Shown: positions 45,543-58,202 of the stretch, piece after piece
How positions within the stretch are numbered: the stretch's first letter is position 1
How the letters are laid out: each line of letters opens with the position of its first letter
NCBI RefSeq assembly: GCF_000264905.1
Contig: NW_006763135.1
Location: 1,950,036-2,014,035, forward strand
Source: Stereum hirsutum FP-91666 SS1
Lineage: Eukaryota; Basidiomycota; Agaricomycetes; Russulales; Stereaceae
Direction of reading: 5' to 3'
DNA length: 64,000 nt
Program-made: the position numbers and the translations under genes
The notes under the pieces: generated by a model
Seen by the model: only the letters and a program-made list of their open reading frames with translations
Told to the model about the DNA's origin: nothing
Database searches by the model: none

Positions 45543-48500
45543 CGTAGTCCTCTTCCAATATCCCAATATCAAATTCTCGCTTCTTTTCTAACATCATGAA
45601 AGAGCACGCACGCATATTGATTGCATGGCCCAAAACTCCCGAATCGCGAGATGCAAACGGCTTCTTTCTCGGCGCCGCGTAAGCACATACTTACAGACGT
45701 TCCTGCATTTAAATTCGGCCGCAATTGCTGCTGCTGCTGCAGGAGGTGAAAGTGGACCCCCTGGATGCAAAGTTGCAAAGTCGGGGGCTGGGGAGAGTGA
45801 TCGTACGGCGCATGTTCTTTAGCAGCGCCACCGGCATGCCTAGTGCCCGATTTCATCGTTTCCGTTCGTTCGTTCGGCCCATCGATAGGAGACTTTATCT
45901 TGACAGAATCGGATTTGTCTTTGTCCTTTGTTCGCTGTCGTTCTCGTTCTCTCTCCGACCCGGTCTTTGTGCGTTTGAAAGATTGAAAGCTTATTGGGCT
46001 CTCCGATTCCTTCCATCTCCGAGTAACTTACTTATTCGAGGACCCACAACTTGACCTACTGTACCAGGAAATATCTCGTACAACTTGAACACACTGCCAT
46101 CGAACACGATACGTATACGACACGGGCCCTGTAACGTCACTTCAGGTCACCTTCTCCCGATCTTCAATATCCATCGACGATCGCACCCGCTTTTTTCCTT
46201 ACATACAGCTACGCTTACCCCTGCTTACGGTACCCTGGACCCACCACACGCCCGATTTCTCGCAGGCGCCCAGTGACGCCAACCGAGCCCGCTGCCCGCC
46301 ACAAACCAACCAACCACGTCCTCGCCCTCGTTCAGTGACCCAATGCTCACTGGCATTGTGGATGTACTGAATCATTTTCGTGCGTTTCACGGTCTCCAAT
46401 ACTCAAAATCTTTCTACTCGCCCGTTCTCCTCCGCTAAGTAAGTTACCAGCGACCACCGACCTGCACACACACACACACCCAGTCGATCGACCGTTTCAG
46501 CATCTGCACGCAGTCGTGTCGTGTCGTATGCGTACGTGCGTGCATGCGGTCGTCCGATATTTCGATGATCATGATTGCCGGCGTTGTTGCGTTGCGGTTA
46601 TCACTGGCACAGCGCGTACCATGACATACGGCTGCGACGAAGTGCCGATGACGTGGTATGTGTGTAGTATGGAAGGGAAGCTCGAATGTTATGTTTGGAT
46701 GCAGTATGACTCGGATGAAGAAGTCGGCCGCTTTGCGGTCTAATAATGGAGATGACTCGGACGGGTGACTGATGGAATGGGTGCTTGGAACTTGGGAGTG
46801 GGCAAGTTGACGTTGTGGTTGATGCCACTCAGCATTGAAAACCTGGAGGCGTCACCTTCGTGTTGGTACTGTCCACCTTTCAACTCCTGCACGCATACGT
46901 TCACCCAGCGAATCAGGCGTTCCCCTTGACACTAAGTACTGCAGTCCTCCTCCGTGATCGTTGTTTCATCGACACGCGATGCTTAAATTATACAGCATCA
47001 TTACCCAACAAGGGGCATCTTCATGTTGCACCTTGATCGTCGATTCAAACGCGACCTGATTACCTTCTCCGTCGCGGTGTCGAGGCCTCGTCATCCGAGC
47101 GGTGGTGGTGCCCCTTCAGGAGGACCGTGACCGTGTTACAGGTTTAGTTACAGCATGTCTCTAAGGCCTGTAACTAACTGTACTTATCTCCGAGTCTGGT
47201 CGTTAACCGCGACGGCGTCGGTCCTGACTTGTCCTTGTTGGCGGCCTTGTTCTGAATCGTGTCGTGCGTCGGTGCTGTGTCAATGGACCCCCCGTTACAG
47301 AGCGATGTGTGACGGCAGTGGTCCAGGCTGAGCACATTATAGGAATTCATTGTTTCAAGTACACACACTACGGTAGGGAGGTCACGGTGAGTTCATATCT
47401 CAAGTCAAGTCGTCATGCCTACAGTGTACATACTTGCCTACATCTGAATCTTCAATATTAATTAACCGTCGTTATCCCCGAAGGACAAACCACTGGTCAC
47501 GCCCCCTCCCCTCCCCGATCTCCTTCAAGCCATCCATGTCCGACCGACATACCATCGCCGGTAACATACAGTACTAAGTACACTACACTGGGCGTTGTTC
47601 CCCGTTCCGACTCTTGGTCGGTCACGGTCACGATAACTTAGTGGGGGCGCAATGTCCTTACGCCCGATGAAGCGCTCTTCAGCAATGCTGAGCACAACGA
47701 GGTTTCCGCATCATGCATCATCATCCAACTCATGTCCCTTCCTCCTTCTCCCTTCATTCATGTGCACCGACCGTTCCTCCACTCCGTAAGTGACATCCCG
47801 ACGACTGTAACGGACTGATCCTCTCCTTTCATTTCAGTTTTCATCTAAGTAAGTAAGTTACGAGTGGGGTGCGTTCGAGGCTCAAGGTGTTGTCGTCGTC
47901 GTGAACCCCCGCTGTGATGTCTACAACTCAAAGTTACGAAGGCCGGGGCCAGACCCCCCGACGTTCAGCCTGGACGGTCATCGTCGTAACCAGTCGGACT
48001 GCGATGCTCTTTGAGCCCCTTTGAGCCCCTCACCATTCAGACAGCATCCGTAACTCGGCCTGTGGATTTTCCGTGGCACTGACCCGTTTGAACGCGGGAG
48101 ATTTCATAGTTGTGGCGCACATATTATTCGTGAGTTCCATGCATGACGTTTGGAGCGAACGAACCCTCTAAGATTTTGAATTCAAGATCCGCTACGCTCA
48201 CACCTGAGCTAGCACAATCTCAACAACTTGAGCCGTGTCACCTGTAGTAGGATGTGGCGTCCAGAACGGACATGCCAGTGTGGCGTAGAACGATTATCTA
48301 CGTCCAGCCAATTTTGACCTTCCGATCCTGATCCCACTTTACGTCGTTATACGCAACACGCTGACTCCTCTTTCATATTTCCATAGGCCCATCTTCCTCC
48401 GGGCATCGTTCGTGGTCAAACACGTTACGCCACGGCCCGCCGCAAAAACTTGTTCAAGCCATCAAGCCTCGTTGTCTTCATCACCGCAACACGATGCGCA

Positions 48501-51500
48501 ATTTGGCGTAGTGCCCTTCCAACGACTACTTTTTATAGTAAGGCATTGGTACTTGGTACGTCGACGCCGATCTCAAATGAATCCCGCCGCCGCCCGTAGA
48601 ATCCTCAAACGTGTCAACACCCGTCGTGAGTGGCACTGGTCGGAAAATCAACCAGCTCAAGGGCACGTCGGCGTGCACCTGTTGGTATGGGTAACTTTGT
48701 ACGGTGTTTGACTTTACGACAACATTCAACCTGAGTTTTTTCTGTTGTCCTGGTCACCGTCCCAGCCCAGCCAGGCCGCTCAAGTTTTTTTTTTCTTTAT
48801 CCCATCAAGGTCCTCGCGGTGCGCAGTGCGGTGTCTCCGCGTTCATGCATCATGAACGGCTTCCCTTCGTTCTGCCTGGTAAATTTTCTTTCTCCCTCCA
48901 ATTCTTTTCCCTTCTGATTCTTGATCTTCAGCTCTAGAGCTAACTCCTGAATGTGATGACCTTTGCATCCGTCTTCAATAAAAGGTCCGTCAGACGAGAA
49001 GCTACGGCTATAATATATCATGCCTGATTTAGGAGCCCCGTCTGGTCTTCGAGTCCCTTTCTCTAGTGTTTTCGACATGAATCCGTCAAGTTCCGATTCG
49101 GTCGTCCGCTGGGCCCTTTGTGCGTGTATGGGCATGAGGCGCGCGTAATTCAGGTATGCGCGTCCCCCCTCTATCCTCCAACCCCCTCAAACGCTGACAC
49201 TATCCATTCGACCAAGCACCAGATCGACTTTATTTCGCCCTTGTCGGTGGCAGTGACAGTCTAGGCTTAATATCGCATGTTAGCCACGACGTCGATCTGC
49301 GTCGAGCTTTTTTCGTGGGCGAGTGACGGTTTACTAGACCTTATTACGGTAGGGCCCGTCCTCACTTCTAAACTTGATCAAAGATTGAAACTCCTGAAGA
49401 GGACCTCGCGATTTAGACCGCCTCTTCCTTCGCATGGTCTAGTTCTCATCGGTCACCGCTGCCTCGTCTACAGGAAAGGGCCCCAATCCTGGCCCCATCC
49501 CATTTGCTCGAACATGGGATGCTGGAATTTCCGAGGGCCCGGGAATGGTTTCTACTTGAGGTCGTCCCGGTTTTTTCATCGAAGATCTGCTCGTGCTCGC
49601 TTCGTCTTCGAAGCTTCATATAATCGCAATCGAGGTCACTCGATCTCGGGAGTGCCATCCATCGACGTCGACATCTCTCCCTCTCTCACTCTGTTTTGAA
49701 AGCCGAGGGCTTCTCGATTCTCATTCGCCGAAGCTCACTGTTGACAGTTCTATGCCATGATCCTCCTGGAGAAGACCGGTTTGTTCGCCATCGTCATCAT
49801 GATGGATCATGGGAGCGCTATCGAATGTTTGGGCAAAGGGCTGAGGAGATTCACTTCGCGTGTCGTCTGTCAGCTCCCGGTCGCATATTGACGATCACAC
49901 TCTCGTCCTCAAGCATGGACAAGTCCTATTCTGGATGGGACCAAGGTTATTAGTCTGCGATCTGCTTGGATGAACGTATGGGAGTTGGTATGCACGGTCA
50001 TTGTCGGTCTTTCATCCATATCCTCGATCTTTAGGGTTTCCTCATGCTGATGATTCATTGTATCTCTCATCCTCTCTGCTTATAGTCGCTCCCGATGGAT
50101 GTATTTTTGTCTCTTGCCTTGCTTTCCGCAGGAGAACCGAGTCATCCATGACGAAGAACCACGGAGGCCTTCGAGCTATGGAATCTCGCGTTCACAACAG
50201 GTCCATCTATCATACGTGAATGAGACCCGAGGTCCACACGATGGGGATTTGGATCAGCCCGACCTGAATTTTATGGCCCAACTCTCGGAGCGATGGGATT
50301 CTGCCGGTATGTGTCGGGCCACATCATTGCTTGAATTTTCCTCATAGACGTCACCGCTACTCCAACAACCAACCGCTTCCAAGTCACGACCGGTGAATAT
50401 GGATAAGCCTTGCTGATCTCACGTACACAACTAAAGCTTCTCCATCGCGACTTTACCGCCACCTTCGCCGCCGGTACCGTCAGTGTTCCCGCTTCTCTTC
50501 CCGGCCTCTTTCGCACCTCTCTACTTCTTTCCTCGCCTAATTCGTCTTGACTAATTTCGCGCTTCGCAGTGTCCCAATTGACCATCCGGTGGAGCGAGAC
50601 GGGGTCGGCTTTGAATACATAACATCAACTACGCACAGCCCATTCTCCCCCACACCCTGAAGTGACCCTGTAACTGATCAATCACGTCTCGACAGTCCGG
50701 CTTCTAGCCAGTTTATCTTTGTCCATCTTTACTCCCATTGAGCTCCACCGAAGGACCCACCATGCTTCGAGCCCGACCGGGACCGACGCTACTCAGCATG
50801 TTCTTCTCTCGCCTGTTTTGACGAACCCTCAGTTACGTGGATCATTATCCCTGTCGTGTTTCGTGTTCGTGTACAAGTAGCTCATATGCCTCGATACTGC
50901 GTTCACATCATGTTCACATCGCGGAGTTGTAACGGTGTTGGTCAATACGATTATGTCTTGATCCTCCACAGGGCGCCGGGCTGACCCACAGCCAAACCCT
51001 CCTCGATGAGTGTGTTTCGTCTGCCGCGTGAACTCCGTACAGTAATAAGCCCGCTCCCGAGAACGAACGAAGAAGGCGTTCCCCCCGATTCAAAGCCATC
51101 AAAGCGATGCATATGATCAGCAGTGATCCTTCCGAGCTCGAGGGAAAGAACGGGACAGGGCAAGGACAGGGCGCGACTTGCTACGGACTTCGTGTTCGAG
51201 GCTCCTCTTGGGTCCTTACGGAGATCCATAAATTAACTGACGCCTACAATGCACGGTACTTAGCCTTGATGATCCTGACCCGATCCGATATTATATACAT
51301 AGAACGCGCCACACGTCTCGGCGGATGAGCCTTGCCACGCTATTTCATTCAAAAGCCGGATCGGTGTTTATACCTCCCACCCAGGGCGGGAGGTCGGAGA
51401 TATATATGAGGTTCCAACACGGCAGGATCATACTCATAAGTAGCTTAGGGCTATCGATCCGTAGATTCCCGGTGTAGAACGACCTCACCGCACTGCACCC

Positions 51501-51789
51501 GCAACATGAGTTAGTTCAACAAACAAACAGATCGACATTCGACTTGAGGCCCGTTTCGCACGTTACATGTCATTCAATTAAAACCAACGATTGCGACCCA
51601 AAGAAAAGAAACGAAACCCATACACTCTTTCGTACACACGGATTTTGCCCAAAGTAGCCCTGTGATCCATAAGAGAGTCGATGTCAGTCAATGTAGTGTG
51701 AAAAAGCCCGAAACCTGAAGGGAAGGGGAGCAGAAAAACTTCACAGCATACGTTTTGTTCTTGTGTAAAAGCCCTCTCAGTATGTCCTC
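45543..51789. other. Long gene-poor stretch
   Basis: More than 6 kb without a recognisable protein gene on either strand. The longest frames (plus 49277-49699, minus 48797-49135, plus 46516-46743) have no family-like motifs. Small sequence features are a CA run at 46470-46480, a CTTTGAGCCC duplication near 48010, and GTAAGTAAGTTA-like motifs at about 46436 and 47850. I cannot exclude genes made of very short exons or long non-coding RNAs. Confidence 0.4.
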
Positions 51790-52730
51790 TCAAACGTAAC
51801 TGACAGTAACGGAGGAAGACGTGGTCGAGACCGAAGTCAAAACCTTGTTGCTCTGCTCAATGTCGATGATCGTGGCGCCTGAGGGACCGACCGTGCCCGA
51901 GGAGGTAGTCGCCTCGGCGTTGGTGAACGTGACGGTACCGAAGTCGGCGAAGGGAACGAGAGAGCTGCCCTCCTCGTAGTCCTCGACGATCCACTCAGCG
52001 TTCTCCTCGCAGAGCGCAGCCGTAGAGGTGATAGACTTGGTGACCGTCTTGCCCTTGGTCACGTTCTCGATGACAGCAGTGCCAGCCTTGGTGCTGGTAG
52101 CCGTGACGGTGAGAGTGACGACGTCGCCGGCGCTGAACGTGATGCCGGAGAAGTCGTAGGCGTAGTCAGGGTACCACTCGTACCAGCCTGTGCAATATGA
52201 GATAGCGTGAATCAATCGATATGCTGCGACAGAGTGATCACTATGTAGTCTTACCATCGAAGGAGACTGAGCTGCCGGAGATGGTGAAGTCAACACCGGT
52301 CTGGAGGATGGCAGTGCCACACGTGTCGCCGTCGATACCGACCCAGGCGGAGGCAGAGTAGCTGCCCGAGCTGCTACCGGAAGGCTTCGAGGGAGTGGGG
52401 ACAGTGAAGGTTCCGGTAACAGACTTGTAGGTGGCCTGAAAAAAAGAACGCCCCGCTAGATTAGTATCATTCTCCGACGGTTCAACTTCGGGAGAAAAGA
52501 CGAACGGAGTTGGCGACTAAGACCGCGCCAGCCCAGTTAGAGCTGTAATCCACATGGGAGACGTTGCTGACGGTGGTGACCGGGTTTTCGATGAGTTGCT
52601 TGGGCTGCGACTGGTGCGTGCCGGCAGCACGACGACCGAGACGAGCTTGAAGACGCTCACTGCGGCTGGGAAGAGCAGCAGCGGCAGTGGCGAGGAGCAC
52701 CGGGGCGATGAACGAAGTGATGGCAACCAT
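51790..52730 (-). CDS. Secreted glutamic peptidase, family G1 (eqolisin)
   Basis: Three exons (52730-52518, 52435-52255, 52187-51790) give 263 residues. A signal peptide (MVAITSFIAPVLLATAAAAL) and a propeptide (SRSERLQARLGRR...) precede the mature domain. Mature-domain landmarks are SSNWAGAVL, SVTGTFTVPTPS, SASAWVGIDGDTCGTAILQT, WYEWYPDYAYDFS and, near the C-terminus, ENAEWIVEDYEEGSSLVPFA. The catalytic Glu of eqolisins lies in the AEWIVED motif. The catalytic Gln partner should be the one in AILQTG, after the GIDG segment. These enzymes are acid proteases secreted by fungi for extracellular protein digestion. The first intron donor (GTCGCC) is weak. The total length fits the family. Confidence 0.93.
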
Positions 52731-53653
52731 GATTACTTGACGAGAACTGAGAGGACAGACGAACGTTGGCTCGAGAGGGGGTTGGGGATCAAGTAGAACC
52801 TTGAGCTGGAGAGAGAAGACAGAGTATTGTGACACTTTTATACCGTCCTGGGGAACCTGAGAAAGGCGAATGGACGGAGGTCAGCATGGTACACCCGCTT
52901 CTCGAAATCATGGCAGATGAGCATCGTGAACTCCCACATGTCAGTCACCCGCTCAGTATGCTAGATAACGGACCAAAGGGGATAGATTTCGGTGTATAGA
53001 CACTCTAGCTACTAGCCCTTCGTCATCTATGGCGCCTTGTCGGGAGCCATCTGAGTCTCTTGTCAGAAGTTACAGAGCAACGTGAAAAGATTCCGTCGCA
53101 GTAACTAATACTGGCACCGGCGCAACCCTAAGATTTTCCACGGATTGCAAGATAGAACACAGCAACGAGAAACGACAGTTGTAATCCGGAGATGGCGAGC
53201 GCAAATCATTCTAGAGCATTCCTCAAAGCGTGGTTAGTCGGGAAGATGATCAGCTTCTGATAAGCGAGCCATGCGAAACGGGAGCTTCGAAGGCCAACTG
53301 CGCCCAGGAAGGTCTTCAGGCTGGTTGGTCTCGAGGCCGGAAGTCCTGGCACGCTATAGTGCCTTAAAGTGCTGCTCAGCGTCAGTGGAGTCGATCGGAA
53401 TAGCACAGGAAAGTCATCCAAGGTAAGCGTCCGAGTTGGTAGATTCGTTTGGTAACGGTGATAATTTTATTTTTGAAGACAATGTATCATCAGCAAGTAT
53501 TATTTATCGAAGACTTATACATCAGGCTCACCGACCCGTCTCAATCGCAAGTCTTCCCGAATGGTGCTCTGAAGAAGAAACATTCCCGGACCGGGTCTAT
53601 TGTTCCCTTTAAAGTAAGAATCACCTGCCTATTGCGACACCGGAGTCGAGTTA

Positions 53654-54367
53654 TCACCACAATTCCACATGACAATCTTCGTCAGGAGCATCGAAGTTCT
53701 CACCAGGCTCGCGTGGAATGTTGACATGTTGAACGTCGAAGGACGGAACATGTCTGATTAGAACGCAAGCCAACTCAAAATTCAAGGGAGATAACCTACT
53801 CTGTTTTTCTTTTTCTGAGGGACAAGAGGCGGAGGTAAGAAAATATGAAATAACGGCCAGGTCGTGAGTGATCTGCAGCTCGCAACGTAGCGATATCATC
53901 GGAGCTGTACTGTCCGCTGCAAGAAAGACTATGCCTCGTTGAGTGATAGAAGAATGGCAAGGAAAGAGGCCGCTGCTCACTTCCATATGCAAGAAACAAA
54001 TGGCTGTCATACGTGCTGAACGACCATGCGCACAGGAACGCGATACAGAGGACACTAGATGGTTCGGATGTCCAAAGCTTTCAGAGTGGGCAATACTCTG
54101 CTCGAGGTGACCCAAAATGATTAGAGGTCCCGATAACGCAAGATGACGAGGTCGACAGGCTGGACTGAGTTGCGTCCTTCTCTGACGCAATGGAGAGGAA
54201 TATGGCGACCATACAAAGGTGGTGGCCATGGAACCAGGAAGGGTCATGTTGTCCAGCGTGTGCATTCCAAAAACAGGCTCAGGCGGCCATGATCTCGCCT
54301 GAAAAATCGAATAAGTAGACAGAACATGGAAATGACACCAAGTTTCAGCAATTATGGTATTTGGCAA
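53654..54367 (-). other. Unrecognised 237-codon open frame
   Basis: This is the longest uninterrupted frame in the 3.2 kb between the eqolisin and the next gene. It includes a good-looking intron acceptor (ctacttattcgatttttcag, near 54300), which suggests that part of it is an exon, perhaps in another frame. The translated sequence contains no motif I recognise and no signal peptide. It could be an exon of a fast-evolving gene or a chance frame. The rest of 52731-55927 shows only short frames, such as minus 54917-55327. Confidence 0.25.
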
Positions 54368-55927
54368 GATGGAAAACGGTCAGTTTGCTCCAGATTCCGT
54401 GGTGGATTGGAAAAAGTCGCTCGACTAGTACTTGTGGTCGTCTATCTATTGAGAGTAGGATTCGTCGGAGGCCAAAAAGCTAGAGTATCCAGGATGATGT
54501 CCAAGCCTTCTCGGTTGGTGCCGATAGCACTGAGTCTTCGTGATGAGTAGGAGCGCTGAGAGAAGACTACTTGTCATCTATCCCCTTCCAACATCTGCCG
54601 ACAAGAAAGTCGAGAACACAGAGGTCGAATTCGTGATGGCGTCGCTGCCACATAGGTCACTATCGGAGAACTTCATAGGACGTCAAATCGTATCGCGTTG
54701 AAATTATTCAAGGAAGAGATATTACTGAGAGTATCGTTGTGAGGTCTACGTCGCCATTCGAGGCGCGCAATGTCCACGCGTATCGGAAGCACCAGCCACG
54801 GTGTCGCTTGTCAAGTCACTAATAATTCAGAAGTTACGAGAAGAGACAAGGGTCCCCAGCCAGCATGATGTCGGTCTCGAGGTGACTCTTTACTGCCTTG
54901 AGAGATATCAACGAGTTTAGGGCGAGTATATATTCATCTGGAAGTTAACAATTATAAAACCGTACGGGCACCAGGGAATACGAGCGCCGCAAGGTTGTCG
55001 GGAGAAGCTGGAAATACAAAGACGCAAAACCTGACCTGCGTGTCCATGGAAAACGGCGAAATACTTAGCATTGCATACCTGGACGGTCGACCATAAATGC
55101 GCGAAACGAAGGTGACAACCAAGGAATTGCACCAAGTAGAGAATTTTATCCTGCTCTGGCGGATAGGGTACTCGCACGGATGGATTCGTGGCCACACTAC
55201 CTAAGGGCCACACCGATCCGTCCTGATTGCTGAGCGGCCCCCGTTTGTTGTGGCGAGTAGTACATACGGACGAATTCAAAAAGAAAAAGCTAGAGTTAAT
55301 TATGTCGTTCCGGTGTGGGTCCCACATGCCATTGACGTAAGCTCAACAACCGACGAGAAGAAGTATCCAAATATAGGAACTCCCATATTTGGGCAAGTTC
55401 GCGACGTGGTCAGCCGACGACGCCCTCATCCCACGTTCCACCAAGTCGCTTTATTGTCTTTTTGTTCTCGCTCCCTCTTGAGAGATATAAGAACCTTCAC
55501 TCAGCGAAACGGACCTGCAGTCAACGCCTTCTCGTCGCTCCTTGTCCCCCCCTGCCTGATGAAGTTGCTCAGTAGTCCAGAAAATGTCTATCCCCGGACG
55601 ATTTCGAGGCTCGTCGCACGTAGGCCTCGTGCTTAGCCTCAGGCCCAGCCGAGTCTGCCGCCTCACCGAAAAAGGCAGTGTTTGAAAGGGTGCACTGATT
55701 CCGTCTAGCACGTCCCCCAGCGCTTCTTGAATCTTTGCGCACGGCACGATATATACATTCTGCTGGCTGTCGCCCTCTTCTCACCGTCTGTCTCTGCCCT
55801 TCTGCAAGACGACTACCGCGACACTCCAAGCTCGTCTCCCTGTCTGTTAAACTTCTGGTCGTTAGGACTTCTAGGAGACGACTGGTGATCCTGCATATTC
55901 AGTTGCATCCCTGACAGCGTAACTACA

Positions 55928-56389
55928 ATGTGGACGAGTCTTTTCCCCACTGCTACCGCTGGCCCCAACGCGTTCGGCATGTTTGGACAGAACCCCAGGG
56001 ATCAATTCGTGAGCATCACATCTCATTCTCGCTCTTGACGACAATCCGCTTCCATACGTGTGCTTGAGCTGATTTTGGGCCATAAGAACATGTACGCTGA
56101 TCTCCGTCAAAGTATGGCTGGGCCATCGACATTACCATCGTCGCCCTCACCATCAAGACTTTCCACTCCCTCCACTCGACGCAGCAGCGTCGCTACCACC
56201 GATTCCTACGATTCTGACTCCGATCACGACGCAGACAGCATGGATGGTGCCACGATTGTGGGAAGTGTGGACGAGGACGCGAAGGAGGATGATAAAACGC
56301 CGCAGAAGCAACCTCAGGGTTCCAGCTTCCTGTCTGACTTCGACCTGGCGGACTGCTGGAGGAGATTGTTTGGCGGTATAAGCCTGTAA
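55928..56389 (+). CDS. Small Ser/Asp-rich protein, unrecognised
   Basis: Two exons (55928-56008, 56087-56389) give 127 residues: MWTSLFPTATAGPNAFGMFG, then NMYADLRQSMAGPSTLPSSP, a Ser/Pro/Thr-rich region, an acidic stretch (DSYDSDSDHDADSMDGATIV), and a conserved-looking amphipathic C-terminus (SFLSDFDLADCWRRLFGGIS). The intron has clean GT-AG ends and keeps frame. Most of the chain looks disordered, and I recognise no family. The pyrimidine-rich sequence after the stop (56390-57100) fits a 3' UTR. Composition and a clean splice favour a real gene, but the evidence is moderate. Confidence 0.5.
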
Positions 56390-57910
56390 AGAGCATGGCA
56401 TGACCACGAGTGAGTCGCGTTTCTGTTTTATCCCGATCACCTTCCCATCTCTCGATCGACTCCACCTCGCCGGTGCTCACCTTGCACCCTCTGAGTTACA
56501 GTCACATCAGAAACCATCCTTGCCCTCCGATTCAGCGCACAAATTCGTTGCCCTAAGCCGCGATATAGTTAAGATAACGCTCCGTCGCCACCTGTCACGG
56601 TCGTCGACCGAGTACCCCGCCTCCTCAGTACCCCATCATCATCTCGTCGACGGTGTTCATCTATCGCTCACCCGATCGACCAACAAACGAACACCCCCGC
56701 ATATCTATAAACTGGCTATTCACACCGGGTGTGCTCACTTTCAATACCTACCAATCCGATACCCCGCTTTCCATTGCAAGCGGTCCCATTCGTTCCAACT
56801 TTGAAAACGAACACAGTCCTTTCCCATACTCCAAATATCAACCCTCCTTCTATCCTTTTTGCTTTTGTTTTTTTTAGTTCGTCTGTTTCGACGTCGCGCT
56901 CGTGCACCCACCCTCCCCACCCCCTCTCCACCAACTCGCTCTTAGTATCCTCTCTCGTCCCATCCCCATCTACTTCGCCGGCCAAAAACCGAGGACACTT
57001 GTCTCTATAACTCCCTTCGATTTTCTGAAAGCGTCATGCCTCTGCATTCGATGCTTATCGTTATATTATTCATTCGCATTCCTTTCCTATTTGCATTTGT
57101 GCTGTATCGTGTATCATTATCTCCTTCTGTTTGTGTACATCTTATCGTATCTTCGCTGTGCTCAATTATATGCCACACATCCACTCCATTCGTTTCGTGG
57201 GCCAGATCGTCTCATTGGAAAACGTTGTGGTGCTCCACAATGACGAACGCTTGGTGGGTACCCCACCACTGACTAGGTTCAGGTACTTATGTGTTCCTGG
57301 GGCCTCTTATGTGCCACACGATGAACGTCACCACATTTTTATTGCTACAACACCTCGAATGCTGTGGAGACGGTCCTCACTGCATGGAGTAGATGATATG
57401 CCATCTCCTCACGAACCTCGTACTATCGAAGTTTTACTTATGTCGACGTCTGCCCTGAGTTGAACTTCGCTACATATGACGTTCATGGGGTCGACTCCGA
57501 CGACGTGTAAATCGAGCCAGTCGCGGAGACCCAATCCATAGCCATCACGTTAGTAGTGAGCTCTCTTGTGCCACACATAGTTCGGCCATAATATACGAGA
57601 CTCAACAAAAGGATGTAGCATTGGTTGCCAGAAGAACTGTCGAGAAGCCAATCCAGCACCTCTGGAAGAGAAAAACAGCGTGATCTCTATGGTTCGAGAG
57701 TCTAGGGCCACCTGGGGAGAGAACTTATTAAGATCAAACAAAGATCGTGGCATCGTTCTTGCGCCACACGCTGAACCTGATTGACCGTCACTGCAGTTCA
57801 ACTTCAACTATCTGTACCACGGAGCGGAACACCCCAAAACTGCAGCAATCAACCTCACAAGAACAGCGGGACGTGCCAGACAAATGATTGATGATATGAA
57901 GCTTTGAAGA
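56390..57910. other. Intergenic stretch with recurring GTGCCACAC-like motif
   Basis: I see no gene. TATGTGCCACACGATGAACG (about 57308), CTTGTGCCACACATAG (about 57566) and CTTGCGCCACACGCTGAACC (about 57758) are related short motifs spaced by 190-260 bp, possibly remnants of a dispersed repeat. Confidence 0.35.
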
Positions 57911-58202
57911 ACGAACAGAAGGTTTCCTTCCAGTAAACTCTCGAGTTGATGCATTGTTCAAGAGATTTCTCCGGGGGGATGTGGCCGAGGTCGGGGTGTG
58001 GTATTCCCGCTCCCCCGCACTGTACTCCAACATGTGAATCAATAAAAGTTCATTATGATGCTCGAACAGAAGGTTCCTTTCCAGTAAACTCTCCAGTTGA
58101 CGTGATATCTCCGGGGGTATGTGACCGAGGTGTGGCACCCCTACACTCCCGCTCTCCCGCACTGTACTGGAACAGGTGAATCAACAAATGCTCGTCATGA
58201 TG
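57911..58202. repeat. Tandem duplication, two units of about 145 bp
   Basis: 57911-58060 and 58061-58202 are direct neighbours with clear homology: CGAACAGAAGGT, TTCCAGTAAACTCTC, ATATCTCCGGGGG (ATTTCTCC in unit 1), GACCGAGG, CCCGCACTGTACT and GTGAATCAA. Divergence is about 20%. No recognised gene overlaps it; the minus-strand frame 57788-58162 runs through it. Confidence 0.75.

Noticed and set aside
46470..46481. CA-repeat run as a possible regulatory element
   Set aside because: Short simple-sequence run; nothing ties it to a gene.
49277..49699. 140-codon plus-strand frame in the gene-poor region
   Set aside because: No motif, no signal peptide, no convincing splice partners; length is within chance for this composition.
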